From contig NW_026963310.1 of assembly GCF_036588685.1 (NCBI RefSeq), forward strand, positions 3,286,001 through 3,350,000: a stretch of 64,000 bases of DNA, given 5' to 3'. This document shows positions 36,659-47,879 of this stretch, one piece after another (the first letter of the stretch is position 1; each line of letters opens with the position of its first letter). A program made the translations under genes and the position numbers. Source of the DNA: Mytilus trossulus. Lineage: Eukaryota; Mollusca; Bivalvia; Mytilida; Mytilidae. The notes beneath the pieces are model-generated. The model was not told the origin of the DNA, did not search any database, and saw only the letters and a program-made list of their open reading frames with translations.

Positions 36659-36676
36659 TATAAAATGGATATAAAA
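36659..36676 (+). promoter_or_regulatory. Possible TATA element before peptide gene 1
   Basis: TATAAAATGGATATAAAA lies about 25-40 bases before the start codon and is partly kept in unit 2 (ATATAAAATATA near 41450). It is very close to the ATG, so an upstream untranslated exon is also possible. Confidence 0.3.
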
Positions 36677-36698
36677 TATACTTAACTATAACAAACCT

Positions 36699-36779
36699 AT
36701 GATGACAACAAAGGAAATGCATACCAAATTGACTGTTGTGATCGTTTTCTTGGCATTTTCTACTGTTATGACAACACCA
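36699..36779 (+). CDS. Small secreted peptide precursor 1, exon 1 (signal peptide)
   Basis: Starts with two ATG codons. It encodes 27 residues: a basic start (MMTTKEMHTK), then a hydrophobic core (LTVVIVFLAFSTVM) and a small-residue end, a good signal peptide. Donor GTAAGT follows in phase 0. The second unit keeps this exon in frame at 41478-41564. Together with exon 2 the precursor is only 84 residues. No homologue recognised. It is invisible to simple open-frame scans because the exon is so short. Confidence 0.75.
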
Positions 36780-38636
36780 GTAAGTAGTATCATTTTGTTT
36801 ATACATTTTAAATGCTGATTAAAATCAAGTTAAGTATAGTTAAGACATATGGGAACGATCATGTAACTTTGAAATAAATGGGTATAGGTTTTTTTCTTCC
36901 AAAAAGTATTCTGATCCCCAATTTGATTTTAAAAATATATATATTTTTTTTAAACAGATGACAAAAAAATATTCCGAATCCAGATTTATGGCAAACTTTA
37001 TAGTGTTAAATTTAGAAAAAAAATATATTTGACTGATAGCATCGATAGACTAAATACAAAAATAAAATATTTCAACCACAATACCCCTTGAAGTTAAATG
37101 GTTGTTTCTTTAATAGATGTGGTCTGACTGACAATGACACAAGTATTCGAGTGGATATATTCAGTTTTAGGTCAACAAATGGCCTATTTATGAAAAATCC
37201 AAAACGTAATAGTCGGCTAACAAAGACACCGACCTGAACGATGTAAATGCGAAAACATTCAAAATAACATAAAATCAAAAACGAAAAATAAACGTAACAG
37301 CATTAACTAAAGACTACTACCGAACTCCATCTGTAACTTATTCATAATTCATTTATTTTTGCTCTATTTTGTCGGTATGGAATGCATAGTTCTCAATACT
37401 CTTCAACTTCGTACTTTTTAACTATTTTGGATTAGTGCGTCACTAATGAGAATTTTGAAGACGAAATGCGTGACTAGCGCACATACAAAATTTCTATCCG
37501 GCTATCTATGATGAGTTTACTTACAACCATTGGGTCGATGTCACTGCCGGTAGAGGTTTTATTCACAGAGAGTGTTATCAGCCCAGTAGTCAGTATTTCT
37601 TTGTTCACATAAATTATCATTGATATGGTCATAATTATAAATTTATGTTTACAAAAATATTTTTTAAACTAAGGTTTTTCTACCTCAGGAATAGATTACT
37701 TTAGCTATGTTTGTCAAAAGTGATAGGAAATTTTGGTCCTCCATGCTTTTCAATTTCGTACGGTATTTGCCTTTTTCACTCTCATTTATTCGAGCGTCAC
37801 TGATGTGTCTTTTGCTCACGAAGCGCACGTTTGGCGCAAATATAAAATTTAAACCCTAGTATTTTAATGAGTTTAGTCATTATCCCCTAATAATATTATG
37901 CCGAGGTATACACAATCTAGCACTTGCATTATAACGTATTGCGAGGAACATTTTTCCAACATATTTGTATAATACAGAACATAATTATCCCGCAACACTG
38001 ATAATAATTTGTTCAATTACTGGGGTTTTGATGTATGCAAATTAATGAAATTTTGACTATTTCATTTATTATGTCTGTTTTGCTCATACATCGTTGAAAA
38101 TATAACGAAATTTGATGAAAATGCCGTACAAGTGAGAGGTTTAGCGCTATAAAACCAATTTCAATCCACTATGTTTTGCATTCGAAAATGCTTGTACCAA
38201 GTCAGGAATATGATAAGTGTTGTCAATTCGTATTTGATATGTGTTGTCATTTGATTTTGCCATGTGATTAGGGGCTTTCCGATTGAATTTTCTCCAGAGT
38301 TCAGTTTTTTTTTGTGATTTTACTTTTTTCCACTATCTTGTTTTATGGTATCATGCAAATTTGCTTAACCTTTACAGTTATAACAAACCTTTAAGAAACG
38401 CACAGGTATATGTAATGGAAGAACAGTGAATATATCGAAAAATAGTCCATTTTCATTGAACAAAAAAATTCTACATGACATACTTGGTACACTAACAATA
38501 ACTTATATTGAAATAATAAAAAAACTAATTATTATTCTTAATGCTGATTGCAAACAAATCGTATCACTTTTTTATTCTTTCAATCTCTCAACATATGCGG
38601 TATAATCGGTTACATCTACTAGTATCCTTTTTGTAG

Positions 38637-38810
38637 CTGACGGAAAGTTATATCCGGTCTCTGGTACCAACTTATGATCCAATACTATTGCTGCTAAACA
38701 CTATGCAACGTCATCGAACAAAGCCAATACTTTACAAAAGAAAAGACCAAGAATCAATGCATATGGTGCACAGACGTTGCCCAGGTATAGCGGGCCAGTG
38801 TAATGGTTAA
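38637..38810 (+). CDS. Small secreted peptide precursor 1, exon 2 (mature region)
   Basis: After acceptor TTTTTGTAG, 57 codons run to TAA. A propeptide (SLVPTYDPILLLL and RHRTKPILYKRK) is followed by the segment DQESMHMVHRR and the C-terminal peptide CPGIAGQCNG. KRK and RR are classical prohormone-convertase sites. The two cysteines could form a ring, and the terminal glycine could donate an amide. All of this resembles a neuropeptide or short defence peptide precursor. The family is not recognised, and the processing is inferred from motifs. Confidence 0.7.
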   Translation: MTESYIRSLVPTYDPILLLLNTMQRHRTKPILYKRKDQESMHMVHRRCPGIAGQCNG

Positions 38811-39780
38811 ATGTAATAAGACATTATCTGACTATAAAGTAAATACTCACCATGTTTACGGAAAAGCACTGGTATAACTATCCGGAAAACTGAATTGTAA
38901 TATAAATATATGTGTATCAATATTCTTTTCTTATTATCCTATTCATTGTAGTATTCATGACATTTATGAGAAAGTTGTATTGTTAAAAGAGATATACAAA
39001 CCTTTACTGAAATATAGAAAAATATGTTTTAGAAAGAGATATACCCCGTGTTTCAAATTTCTTTGCCAGGTTTATTTTAGGTATATCCGTCCATCAAATT
39101 GATAGCTTTGTTCTTATATTTACTTTTGTGGCGTGATCCTCAGTTTGAAATTAATTCCGCAAAAAACCAGTGCCTGTAACCGTATTTAATTTTGTATTAG
39201 GGTGAGTTTTATTCCCCGTTGAAGGTCTGACTGTTCCTTTGCTCTTTGTGTTTTTTGCTGTGAATGTATTCACATGTGTAATGAATGGATACCCTATATC
39301 TTTCATTTCTATTCTATAATTTTACGGAATAGACGAGCATATATGTTTTCTTGCTTTGTCGTTCATATTTTATTAACATGGTGAATTGAAGCCTTTTTCC
39401 TTTTACTTTATACTTAAAGTTTCCCTGTCATTTTCATGTGAACAGTTTATATTATATATAAAAAAATATAAAATAAAAATACCAAACTCCAAAACTTAAA
39501 AACTTAAAAACTTAAAAAGAAGGAAGTCAATCAAAAAACCAGCCACTGCCTTAAAAATAAACGTTTCTAAATCAAAAGATCATGTAGGAATCTTTTGGTT
39601 TTTTTTTTCTTTTTACAAGTTTTTAGATTAATACTTTTGTAATATTTATTTTCAATTCTATTTAGGATTGTTTTAATTTAGGTTTCAGAGATGCTTCGAA
39701 TAACTTATGAATCAGATTTCAATGTACATAAAAAATTATAAGATATGGAACAAGCTATAAAAATCATAAAAAATAAAATA

Positions 39781-40240
39781 CCTGGCATCAGCAGTAACAG
39801 ACACTATGGACTATGAGAATGGATTACTCCGCAGACTTTTGAAAAAGTAAAATCACAAAAATACTGAACTCAGAGGAAAATCCAATCGGAAAGTCAATAA
39901 TCACATTGCAAAATCAAAAAACAACAAAGAGCATGCGTTGGGACGGAAGAAATGTATATATGGAAGAGTTAGCAAAATTGGGAATTGAAGTAGGGAATGT
40001 GTCAAAGAGACATATGTCATTTTTCTTGTAATTTCATTTTATGTCGTGTCATTTCGGCGGAAAGTAATTAGCAAGAAGTTGAGTATTGAACGTGAATCTA
40101 GACTGGTATCATTGCCAGCTTTGACAAAACAATAGCTGAGTCAGGTACCCGTCTGTTGCAAGGGATATGACCCGCCAACTCGAGAATCTTTAAGGACTGG
40201 TATCATTGTGTGTCCATGCGTTGACGATGGAAGAATGTTA
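39781..40240. other. Conserved downstream flank of unit 1
   Basis: Matches 45026-45460. It contains a piece encoding AVTDTMDYENGLLRRLLK (open in unit 2 as well, 44869-45099) and then a fragment of a dispersed mussel repeat (GGGAATGTGTCAAAGAGACA). Whether the short shared frame is an exon is unclear. Confidence 0.4.
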
Positions 40241-41477
40241 GAGCATCAAAAGTTGATGATTTTTTCAATAAAAACAATGGTTTTTAGACATTCAAAATCA
40301 ATTAACTGGATACAAATATTTGTTACCAAACTAATATTAATGTCTCATCGATAAACATGCCATTTCGTCTTTCATTGATACATAAACATTATGCTATGTG
40401 TTTTGTATTATGTTGTTGAGTATCTATATAGTTGTCGAATACTAGACGTCAGTTTACGTTTATCTATTTTATTTTAAAGTAAGAAGTTATTGAAATATTT
40501 TTTTAAAAAATATAGCGTGGCATACATTTCATATCTTTTTTCGGAAAATGTTTTTTTAACATAAAAAACGGATTTCTTTTACAAGTAGTATAGACATTTC
40601 AATATACATGTATAACATGTTTACAGTTAGAATAATAGCTCAAAACATCCAAGCTATTCTTTATTCCGATATTTCTAACGGTCATTGATCTAGAAAAATT
40701 CAGTGTTTAATTATTTGCTTGTATAGTTAGGTAAAGATTAGATCAAACTCGAACGCCTAGTTATTGACATCAAAGATAAAGTTTGTATAAAACAAATCTA
40801 TAAGTTTTATTTCTAAACTGAGCAGAAAGCTTCCTTAAGTGAGATTTATGACTTGTAGTCAGATGTTCTGACTCATTCGTTTTTACCTATGAGACATGAT
40901 AAAGTATATTGCCCCATAACACGCATATTCCCTTTCCTATAGGACGGCAATAGCTCAACAAGGACATTTACCAACATTTTTAGCAGACTCTAAGTTTCCT
41001 TTGTTTTCGTTTTGAAACTTAAATAATACCAATTTGAATGCTGTCAAACTGTCCGTAAACGCTGTTCAAAGCAAAACAAAAACGGTACACAAAACACAAA
41101 AAACAACACTAAATACTGAGCACAACGAACCCAGACAAAAAACTGGTGCAGTTATCAGGTATGTAATATACCAGTATGTAGTTTATGGTTGGATTTTTTT
41201 ACTTTTGAACAACAGATTTTATTAATTTATTTTCACATAATGGTGGCATTGTGACATATTTGGTCATTACTTTCATTTTCTTATTAACATTTGAGTCTGA
41301 TCTCATCACAATGTCTATGCATTGTATGAATGTTATCTTTAACAATCAAATGAACATGCTAAAAATTTGACATTTCAGAATATAAATAGTTAATATTTCA
41401 CATTAAAATGATTATATAAAAACTTTTTAGTAATTAGTAAATAATGGATATAAAATATATTTCACTATAACAAAACT

Positions 41478-41564
41478 ATGATGACAATCAAAGAGATGAA
41501 AAAGAAATTGACTGTAGCGATTGTTTTCCTGATATTTTCTACGGTTCTGACAGCACCTGTAATT
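41478..41564 (+). CDS. Small secreted peptide precursor 2, exon 1 (signal peptide)
   Basis: Encodes 29 residues: MMTIKEMKKK, then hydrophobic LTVAIVFLIFSTVLTAPVI, ending at donor GTAAGT. Relative to gene 1 it has two more codons before the donor; alternatively the donor six bases earlier (CCT|GTAATT) could be used, giving the same length as gene 1. Either way the phase is 0 and joins exon 2. Confidence 0.75.
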
Positions 41565-41754
41565 GTAAGTATTATCATTTTGTTTACACATTTGAATTTA
41601 TAATCTCGCCTCATATAAATCAGTTATAAGGGAAAGATCATTTAACTTAAAAAAAACGGGCTATGTTTCCAAAAAAAATATTACTGAATCCAGATTTACC
41701 CAATACCTTATCATGCTTATACATTTGATTAAAAGCATTGAAATATTAAATAAA

Positions 41755-42470
41755 TAAAGGCAACAGTAGTATACCGCTGTTCAAAACTCATAAATCCATG
41801 GACAAATAACAAAATCGGGGTAACAAACTAAAACCGAGGGAAACGCATTAAATATAAGAGGAGAACAACGACATAACACCGAAACTCAACACACACAGAA
41901 ACGGACCAAGCAACAGACAAAACACCACGATAATAACAAATATAACATCAAAACCAAATACATGAATTTGGGATAGACAAGTACCGTGCCACGTCTTATC
42001 TCAATATCTCAAAAATAAGAGAAAACACAAACGATTCAACGTTAAAATGCAACACACACAGAAACGAACAATATTATAACAATGGCCATCTTCCTGACTT
42101 GGTACAGGACACTTTTAAAGGGGAATAAAAGTGGTGGGTTGAACTTGGTTTTATGGCATGCCAAACCTCGCACTTTAATGGAAAAGTTAAATATAACTTT
42201 GAAATCACAACATAATATTACAGGACTACAATACAAATAAAAAGGAGAACATATAAGACAAAGAAAAGCATGATTAATAGATAACAAAAAGTATCAGGCT
42301 TAAAATTCAATACGCCAAAAACGCGTCTTGTCCATACAAGACTCACCAGTGACGTCCAGATATAAAAGATCGAAAGTGAAAAAAGTACAAAGTTGTACAG
42401 CACTGAAGATCAAAAGTTGAAAAGGTTTTGCCAAATACGGCATTGTTTGTATGCCCGGGATAAGAACATT
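41755..42470. repeat. Dispersed repeat inserted in peptide gene 2 intron
   Basis: Same family as 18606-19330, beginning AACAGTAGTATACCGCTGTTC. Absent from the collinear intron of unit 1, so it inserted after the duplication. Part of its tail (ACGCCCAGATATAAAAGATC) is repeated at 42590-42680. Confidence 0.8.
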
Positions 42471-43944
42471 CTTATTATATAGAACAATTCATGCTATTGC
42501 AAACAGTAAATTTTATCAAATGAATATGAAAGAGATATACATAATGAAACTGAAGTATTAACTAATTACAGAAAACTAAACCCGAATACATAACGCCCAG
42601 ATATAAAAGATCGAAAGTGAAAAAAGTACAAAGTTGTACAGCACTAAAGATCAAAAGTTGAAAAGGTTTTGCCAAAAGTTTAAAAAAAATATTTCAACCA
42701 CAATCTCCCTTGAAGTTAAATGGTTGCTCTCTAAATAAATGTGGTAAGATTAACAATGACGCATACATTCTTGTGGATATATGCGGTCATCACACGGATT
42801 TCAGAAATGCAAAAAAAAATGCTGTAATAGTCGGCTATCAAAAAAACCGATATGGAACCATGCAAATTTGAAAACTAACGGCTATATAAATAACAAAAAA
42901 ATACGATTAACGAATGTTACAGCCATTAAACAACGATTACCACTGAACTTTAACTGAAAACAATTCATATTTCATCTCTTTTGTCGGTAAACCTTTTGGT
43001 ACATTTATCTCCAAACTATGTCTGATCTATCATTTAAACTTAAATCTAAAACCGAACTCAAATGTATGGGCCTTTTATAGCTGACTATGCACCATGGACT
43101 TTGATCATTGTTGAAGGCCACAACGTGCCCTATAGTTGTTAATTTATGTGTCATTCGGTCACACTATTCCTCAATCCTAAAACAAATTGTACAAGAACCT
43201 TTGTATAATACAGAACATAATTATCCCGCAACACTGATAAAAATTTGTGTAATTTACTGGGGTTTTAATGCGTGCAAATCAATGTCAATTTGACATTTTT
43301 TTTTATTTATTATGTCTATTTTGTTCATACATCGTTGTAAATATAACGTAATTTGATGTGACTGTCTTACAAGTGAAAGGTTTAGCGCTATAAAACCAAT
43401 TTCAATCCACCATTTTCTGCATTTGCAAATGCCTGTACCAAGGAATCAGGAATATGACAGGTGTTGTCAATTCGTATTTGATGTGTTTTGTCATTTGATT
43501 TTGCCATGTGATTAGGGACTTTCCGATTGAATTGTCCTCAGAGTTCAGTATTTTTTGTGATTTTACTTTTTTCCACCATCTTGTTTTATGGTATCATGCA
43601 AATTTGTTTAACCTTTACAGTGATAACAAAGCTTTAAGAAACACATATGGGATACAATATCGGTTAAGATGAAATATTTGTTTTACTCCGCGGTTGATTA
43701 CCATTATTACTCCCCTCTTAGATATATGTTATGGAAGAACAGTGAAAATATCGACAAATATTGCATTTCATTTAAAAAAAAATCTACATGACATACTTGA
43801 TACACTTACAATAACTTATATTGAAATAAAAAGACTAATTATTATTCTTTGTGCTGATTGCAAGCAAATTGTATCACTTTTTTATTGTTTCAATCTATTA
43901 ACATATACATTTAATATAATCGGTTACATCTATCCTTTTTGCAG

Positions 43945-44118
43945 CTAAAGGAAAGTCATATCCAGTCTCTGGTACCTACTTATGATCCAATACTATTGCT
44001 GATAAACACTATGCAAAGTCATCGAACAAAGCCAATAATTTACAAAGGAAAAAAACAAGAATCAATGCATATGGTTCACAGACAGTGCCCAGGAATATCG
44101 AAGATGTGTGGCGGTTAG
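43945..44118 (+). CDS. Small secreted peptide precursor 2, exon 2 (mature region)
   Basis: 57 codons after acceptor TTTTGCAG, stop TAG at 44116. The propeptide is close to gene 1. The C-terminus is MHMVHRQCPGISKMCGG. The two cysteines and terminal glycine are kept, but the RR pair before the first cysteine has become RQ, and KRK further upstream has become GKK. If gene 1 is processed at RR, this product is cut differently or not at that site. With exon 1 the precursor is about 86 residues, uninterrupted. Confidence 0.7.
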   Translation, partial: LKESHIQSLVPTYDPILLLINTMQSHRTKPIIYKGKKQESMHMVHRQCPGISKMCGG

Positions 44119-44868
44119 ATGTGATTAGAAATCATTTGACTATAGGGTAAATACTCACCATGTATAATTATACATACGGAAAAGCACTATTTTAACTATC
44201 TGGATAATTGTTAACTGTAATTGAAATATATGTGTATCAATATGCTTTCCTTATTAAAGTATGTATGACATTAGTGACAAAATTGTATTGTTAAAAGATC
44301 TATACACACCTTTACTGAAATAAAGAAAAAGTTAGAAAATTATTTATGCCGATTTTCAAATGTCTTTGCCAGGTTTATTTTCTTGATACCACTCCATCAA
44401 GTCCATGGCTTCATTCCATTCACAGTTGTGGCGTGGTCATCAGTTTGTAATCAATTCCACCGAAAAAAACGGTGCCTGTAACCGTATGCCGTATTAAATT
44501 TGCATTAAGTTGCTGTTTTACTCCCCGTTGAAGGTCTGACTGCTCCTTTGCTGCTCTTTGTGATTTTACGTGTAAATGTACTCACATTTTGTAATGGATG
44601 GATACCCTTGATCTTTCTTTTCTCGTCTATATTTTTATGGAATAAATGAGCATATGTTGTTTTCTCGTTTTGTCGTTCATGTTGTATTAAAATGGCGAAT
44701 TTTAGTCTGTTACCTTGTTTTATTAATTTAATACTTCATGTGTTCTTGTCATTTTCATGTGAACACAATTTATATTATATATAAAAAAAGATATATCATA
44801 AAAATACCGAACACCAAAGAAATCAATAAAAGAACGTTTCTAAATCAAAAGTTGGTGTATGAAACTGT

Positions 44869-45099
44869 TTGTATTCTTTCTTTTTACAAGTTTTTGAAAC
44901 TAGTACTTTTGTAATATTTATTCTCAATTCTAGGATTGCTTTAATTAAGGTTCAAGAGATGCATCACATTTCAATGTACATTAAAAATAATAAGATATGG
45001 AACAAGCTATTAAAAATCGTAAAAGGAAATTACCCGGTATCAGCAGTAACAGACACTATCGATAATGAGAAGAGATTGCTCCGCAGACTTTTGAAATGA
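44869..45099 (+). other. Open frame in the downstream flank of unit 2
   Basis: A 76-codon frame ends VTDTIDNEKRLLRRLLK. The last part is shared with unit 1 (about 39790-39848), but the upstream part is interrupted there. It could be a remnant of an exon or chance. No family recognised; not called as a gene. Confidence 0.25.
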
Positions 45100-45311
45100 G
45101 CATGCATTGCCTGGGATGGACGAAATGTATTGAAGAATTAGCAAAATTGGAAAAGGAAGTAGGGAATGTGTTAAAGAGTCATAGGTCATTTCTCTTGTAA
45201 TTTCATTTTATGTCATGTCATTTCGGCGGAAAGTAATTAGCAAGAAGTTGAGTACTGAACGTGAATCTAGACTGGTATCATTGCCAGCTTTGACAAAAAA
45301 AAGCTGAGTCA

Positions 45312-45388
45312 GGTACCCGTCTATTGCAAGGGAGATGACCCGTCTATTGCAAGGGAGATGACCCGTCTATTGCAAGGGAGATGACCCG
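45312..45388. repeat. 25-base tandem repeat, three copies
   Basis: CCGTCTATTGCAAGGGAGAT plus GACC is present three times in a row. The corresponding site in unit 1 (about 40150-40172) has one copy. A recent local expansion. Confidence 0.85.
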
Positions 45389-45727
45389 CCTACTCGAGAA
45401 TCTTTACGGACTGGTACCATTGTGTGTCCATGCGTTGACGATGGAGGAATGTTAGAGCATTAAAAGTTGATGATTTTTTTCAATATTTTTAATACATTAA
45501 AATTATGCTATGTGTTTTGTATTATACTATTGAGTATCTATATTTTTGTCGAATACTACACGTCAGTTAACATGGTTAACTTTTGTCTTTTATAAAGTAA
45601 AAAGTTATTGAAATATTTAAAAAAAAAAATAGCGTAGCATACATTTCATATCTTTTCTGGAATCCTTTTTTTACAAAAAGAACGGATTTCGTTTACGAGT
45701 ACTATATGACATTGCGATATACATGTA

Positions 45728-45935
45728 CTGTGAATTCATTATTATTCGTTAGATACCAATTTTCGTGGATTTTTGGGGCACAGTCAAACCACGAAATTAA
45801 ATATTCAACGAATGATATTTTTTCTAAAGGTTTGTATGCAGACTTCAGCAAAACCACGAAATTAAATATCCACGAATATGCAAGTTTTTCTTAAACCACG
45901 AAAATTGGTACCCACGAAAATAAATGAATCCACAG
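45728..45935. mobile_element. MITE with about 43-bp inverted repeats and TA target duplication
   Basis: The left end CTGTGAATTCATTATTATTC and right end (complement CTGTGGATTCATTTATTTTC) continue as inverted repeats through ATACCAATTTTCGTGG. TA flanks both sides. The unit-1 site (about 40608, ACATGTATAACATG) is empty with a single TA. TA duplication suggests mobilisation by a Tc1/mariner-type transposase. No coding capacity. Confidence 0.88.
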
Positions 45936-46004
45936 TATAACAATTTTACAGTTAGTCTAATAGCTCAAAGAAACTTCCAACCTCTTTTTTATTCCGTTAT
46001 TTCC

Positions 46005-46560
46005 CCCATTTTTACCAGCCTCTAGGTTACCTGATGCTTTTTGTTATCTATTAATCATGTTTTTCTTTGTCTAATATGTTCTCCATTTTATTTGTATTGT
46101 AGTCCTGTAATATTATGTTGTCATTTCAAAGTTATATTTAACTTTGCCATTAAAGTGCGGTTTGGCATGCCACAAAACCAGGTTCAACCTTTAAAAGTGT
46201 CCTGTACCAAGTCAGGAAGATGGTCAATGTTATATTATTGTTCGTTTCTGTGTGTGTATTTTAACGTTGAGTCGTTTGTGTTTTCTCTTATTTTTGAGAT
46301 ATTGAGATAAGACGTGGCACGGTACTTGTCTATCCCAAATTCATGTATTTGGTTTTCATGTTATATTTGTTATTCTCGTGGTGTTTTGTCTGATGCTTGG
46401 TCCGTTTCTGTGTGTGTTGCGTTTCGGTGTTGTGTCTTTGTTCTCCTCTTATATTTAATGCGTTTCCCTCGGTTTTAGTTTGTTACCCCGATTTTGTTAT
46501 TTGTCCATGAATTTATGAGTTTTGAACAGCGGTATACCACTGTTACATCTTTCCTTTTTG
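46005..46560. repeat. Dispersed repeat, reversed (AACAGCGGTATACC family)
   Basis: Reverse orientation copy of the 18606-19330 family, ending TTTTGAACAGCGGTATACCACTG immediately before the third peptide exon. It appears to have replaced the upstream part of unit 3. Confidence 0.8.
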
Positions 46561-47110
46561 TAGCTTAAGAAACTTATATCACAAAGTCTTAAGTACCTAC
46601 TTATGATCCAATTCTCTCGATGATAAAATCCATGCAAAGTCATCAAATAAAGCCGATGATTTACAAAAAAAATTACAAAGTGTTTATGCATATGGTTCAT
46701 AGGACATGCGTACCAGCAAGCCAGTGTGCCGGTTAGGTGTTTTAAGCCTAAAAAGTACATACCCACCATGTATATGAAACAGCTTTGTTATATATACAGG
46801 AAATTGTATGCTTTAATGTACATTTATGTGTATCAATGTGTTCTCGTTATCCTATTCATTTTAGTATTAAGGAGTTTAAGTAAAAAGCTGACTTTGTGTC
46901 ATAGATGGATACCCTGTATCCTTTCTTTGTCATCCTATATCTAAACGGAGTAGACGTACTTATGTGTTGTCTCGTTTTGTCGTTCATTTCGTATATACAT
47001 AACAAATTTTCACCTTTCACCTTGTCTTTATAATGTATTACTTTTATTTTCTTTTTCATGCGAAAAGTGTATGATATATAATTTTAACAACAAAAATACC
47101 GAACTCCAAG
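46540..47110. repeat. Tandem gene duplication, unit 3 (partial)
   Basis: From GTTACATCTTTCC onward the sequence follows the end of intron 1, exon 2 and the downstream flank of units 1 and 2 (compare 38621-39490). The first exon and intron are missing. Confidence 0.75.
46564..46736 (+). pseudogene. Small secreted peptide precursor 3, exon 2 relic
   Basis: Aligned to the other two exons it has the TTTTTGTAG acceptor, then a two-base net insertion and an in-frame TAA within the first 34 bases. After that the frame reads VPTYDPILSMIKSM, then MHMVHRTCVPASQCAG and TAG. The two-cysteine, Gly-stop end survives, with one residue fewer between the cysteines. With no exon 1 and a frameshift it is most likely a pseudogene, unless an alternative acceptor rescues it. 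Confidence 0.65.
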
Positions 47111-47369
47111 GTTAATTAAAAAAATAGTCCAAAAAAAAAAAAAAAAAACTAAATACTCGACTAAATCAACCAGCTAGAAACAACCGTTTGGTTTGGTTAA
47201 TTTCCGAAGAACACATTTTGTTTAATGATTATAGCTTTAAATCGTGTACGAACAAAATATTCAGTTACTCATGTGTATTTTGCTGTAAAATTTTTAATTC
47301 AGAAGAAAATAGCTTTTCATCTATTTTTTTTTTATTTGTCATGGATGCAAATACTAGTATATACTATCA

Positions 47370-47590
47370 TTATAGTATCTGACAAAGTGGGACAAACCAA
47401 ACTGACAAAGAGACATGACCAATGTGATACTATAGTTCGTTTCTGTGTGTGTTTCATTTTAATGTTGTGTTTCTGTTGTATCGTAGCTCTGTTATATTTG
47501 ATGCGTTTCTTCAAGTTTTAGTTTTTAACCCGGATTTGGTTTTTTTTTTTCAATTGATTTATGAATTTCGAACAGCAGTATACTACTGTT
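47370..47590. repeat. Dispersed repeat fragment, reversed (AACAGCAGTATAC family)
   Basis: Short reversed piece of the same family as 46005-46560, recognised by TTTCTGTGTGTGTT and GAACAGCAGTATACTACTG. Another piece is at 49205-49370. Confidence 0.7.
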
Positions 47591-47879
47591 GCCATTATCT
47601 AACGTAAAAACATTATGTACATCATCAGAACGAGCTAAGTGTTATTGCGTACTATACTTAATCCATGTTTTAGAGGAGCAATTGCCTACGTCATAGGAAA
47701 GGGCGATATTCATGGAATGTTCTACATGTTCTAGAAAAGGAAAGAACGATTGTTCTTAAATTACTCATTTGATAAAATAAGTGTTTACATGTAGATCATG
47801 TCTTTCGTTATTTTGTTGTTCCACTGCTCGGTGCGTGAAAATATAGGGAAAGTGGTCAACTTTGAACTTGTTTTGGCTT

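Larger units (their letters stand above)
36300..40680. repeat. Tandem gene duplication, unit 1
   Basis: Collinear with 41034-46010 in the same orientation: upstream retroelement fragment, exon 1, intron, exon 2 and a long downstream flank all align. It ends near 40680, where the GTTAGAATAATAGCTC text stops matching. It lacks the MITE and the long intron repeat of unit 2. Confidence 0.9.
41034..46010. repeat. Tandem gene duplication, unit 2
   Basis: Partner of 36300-40680. It has acquired a 0.7-kb dispersed repeat in the intron (41755-42470), a second piece of its tail (42590-42680), a threefold 25-base tandem repeat (about 45312-45388) and a MITE (45728-45935). Confidence 0.9.

Noticed and set aside
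47711-47740. GGAATGTTCTACATGTTCTAGAAAAGG resembling a heat-shock element
   Set aside because: The GAA/TTC units are out of register with the five-base spacing, and no gene with a plausible start follows nearby.
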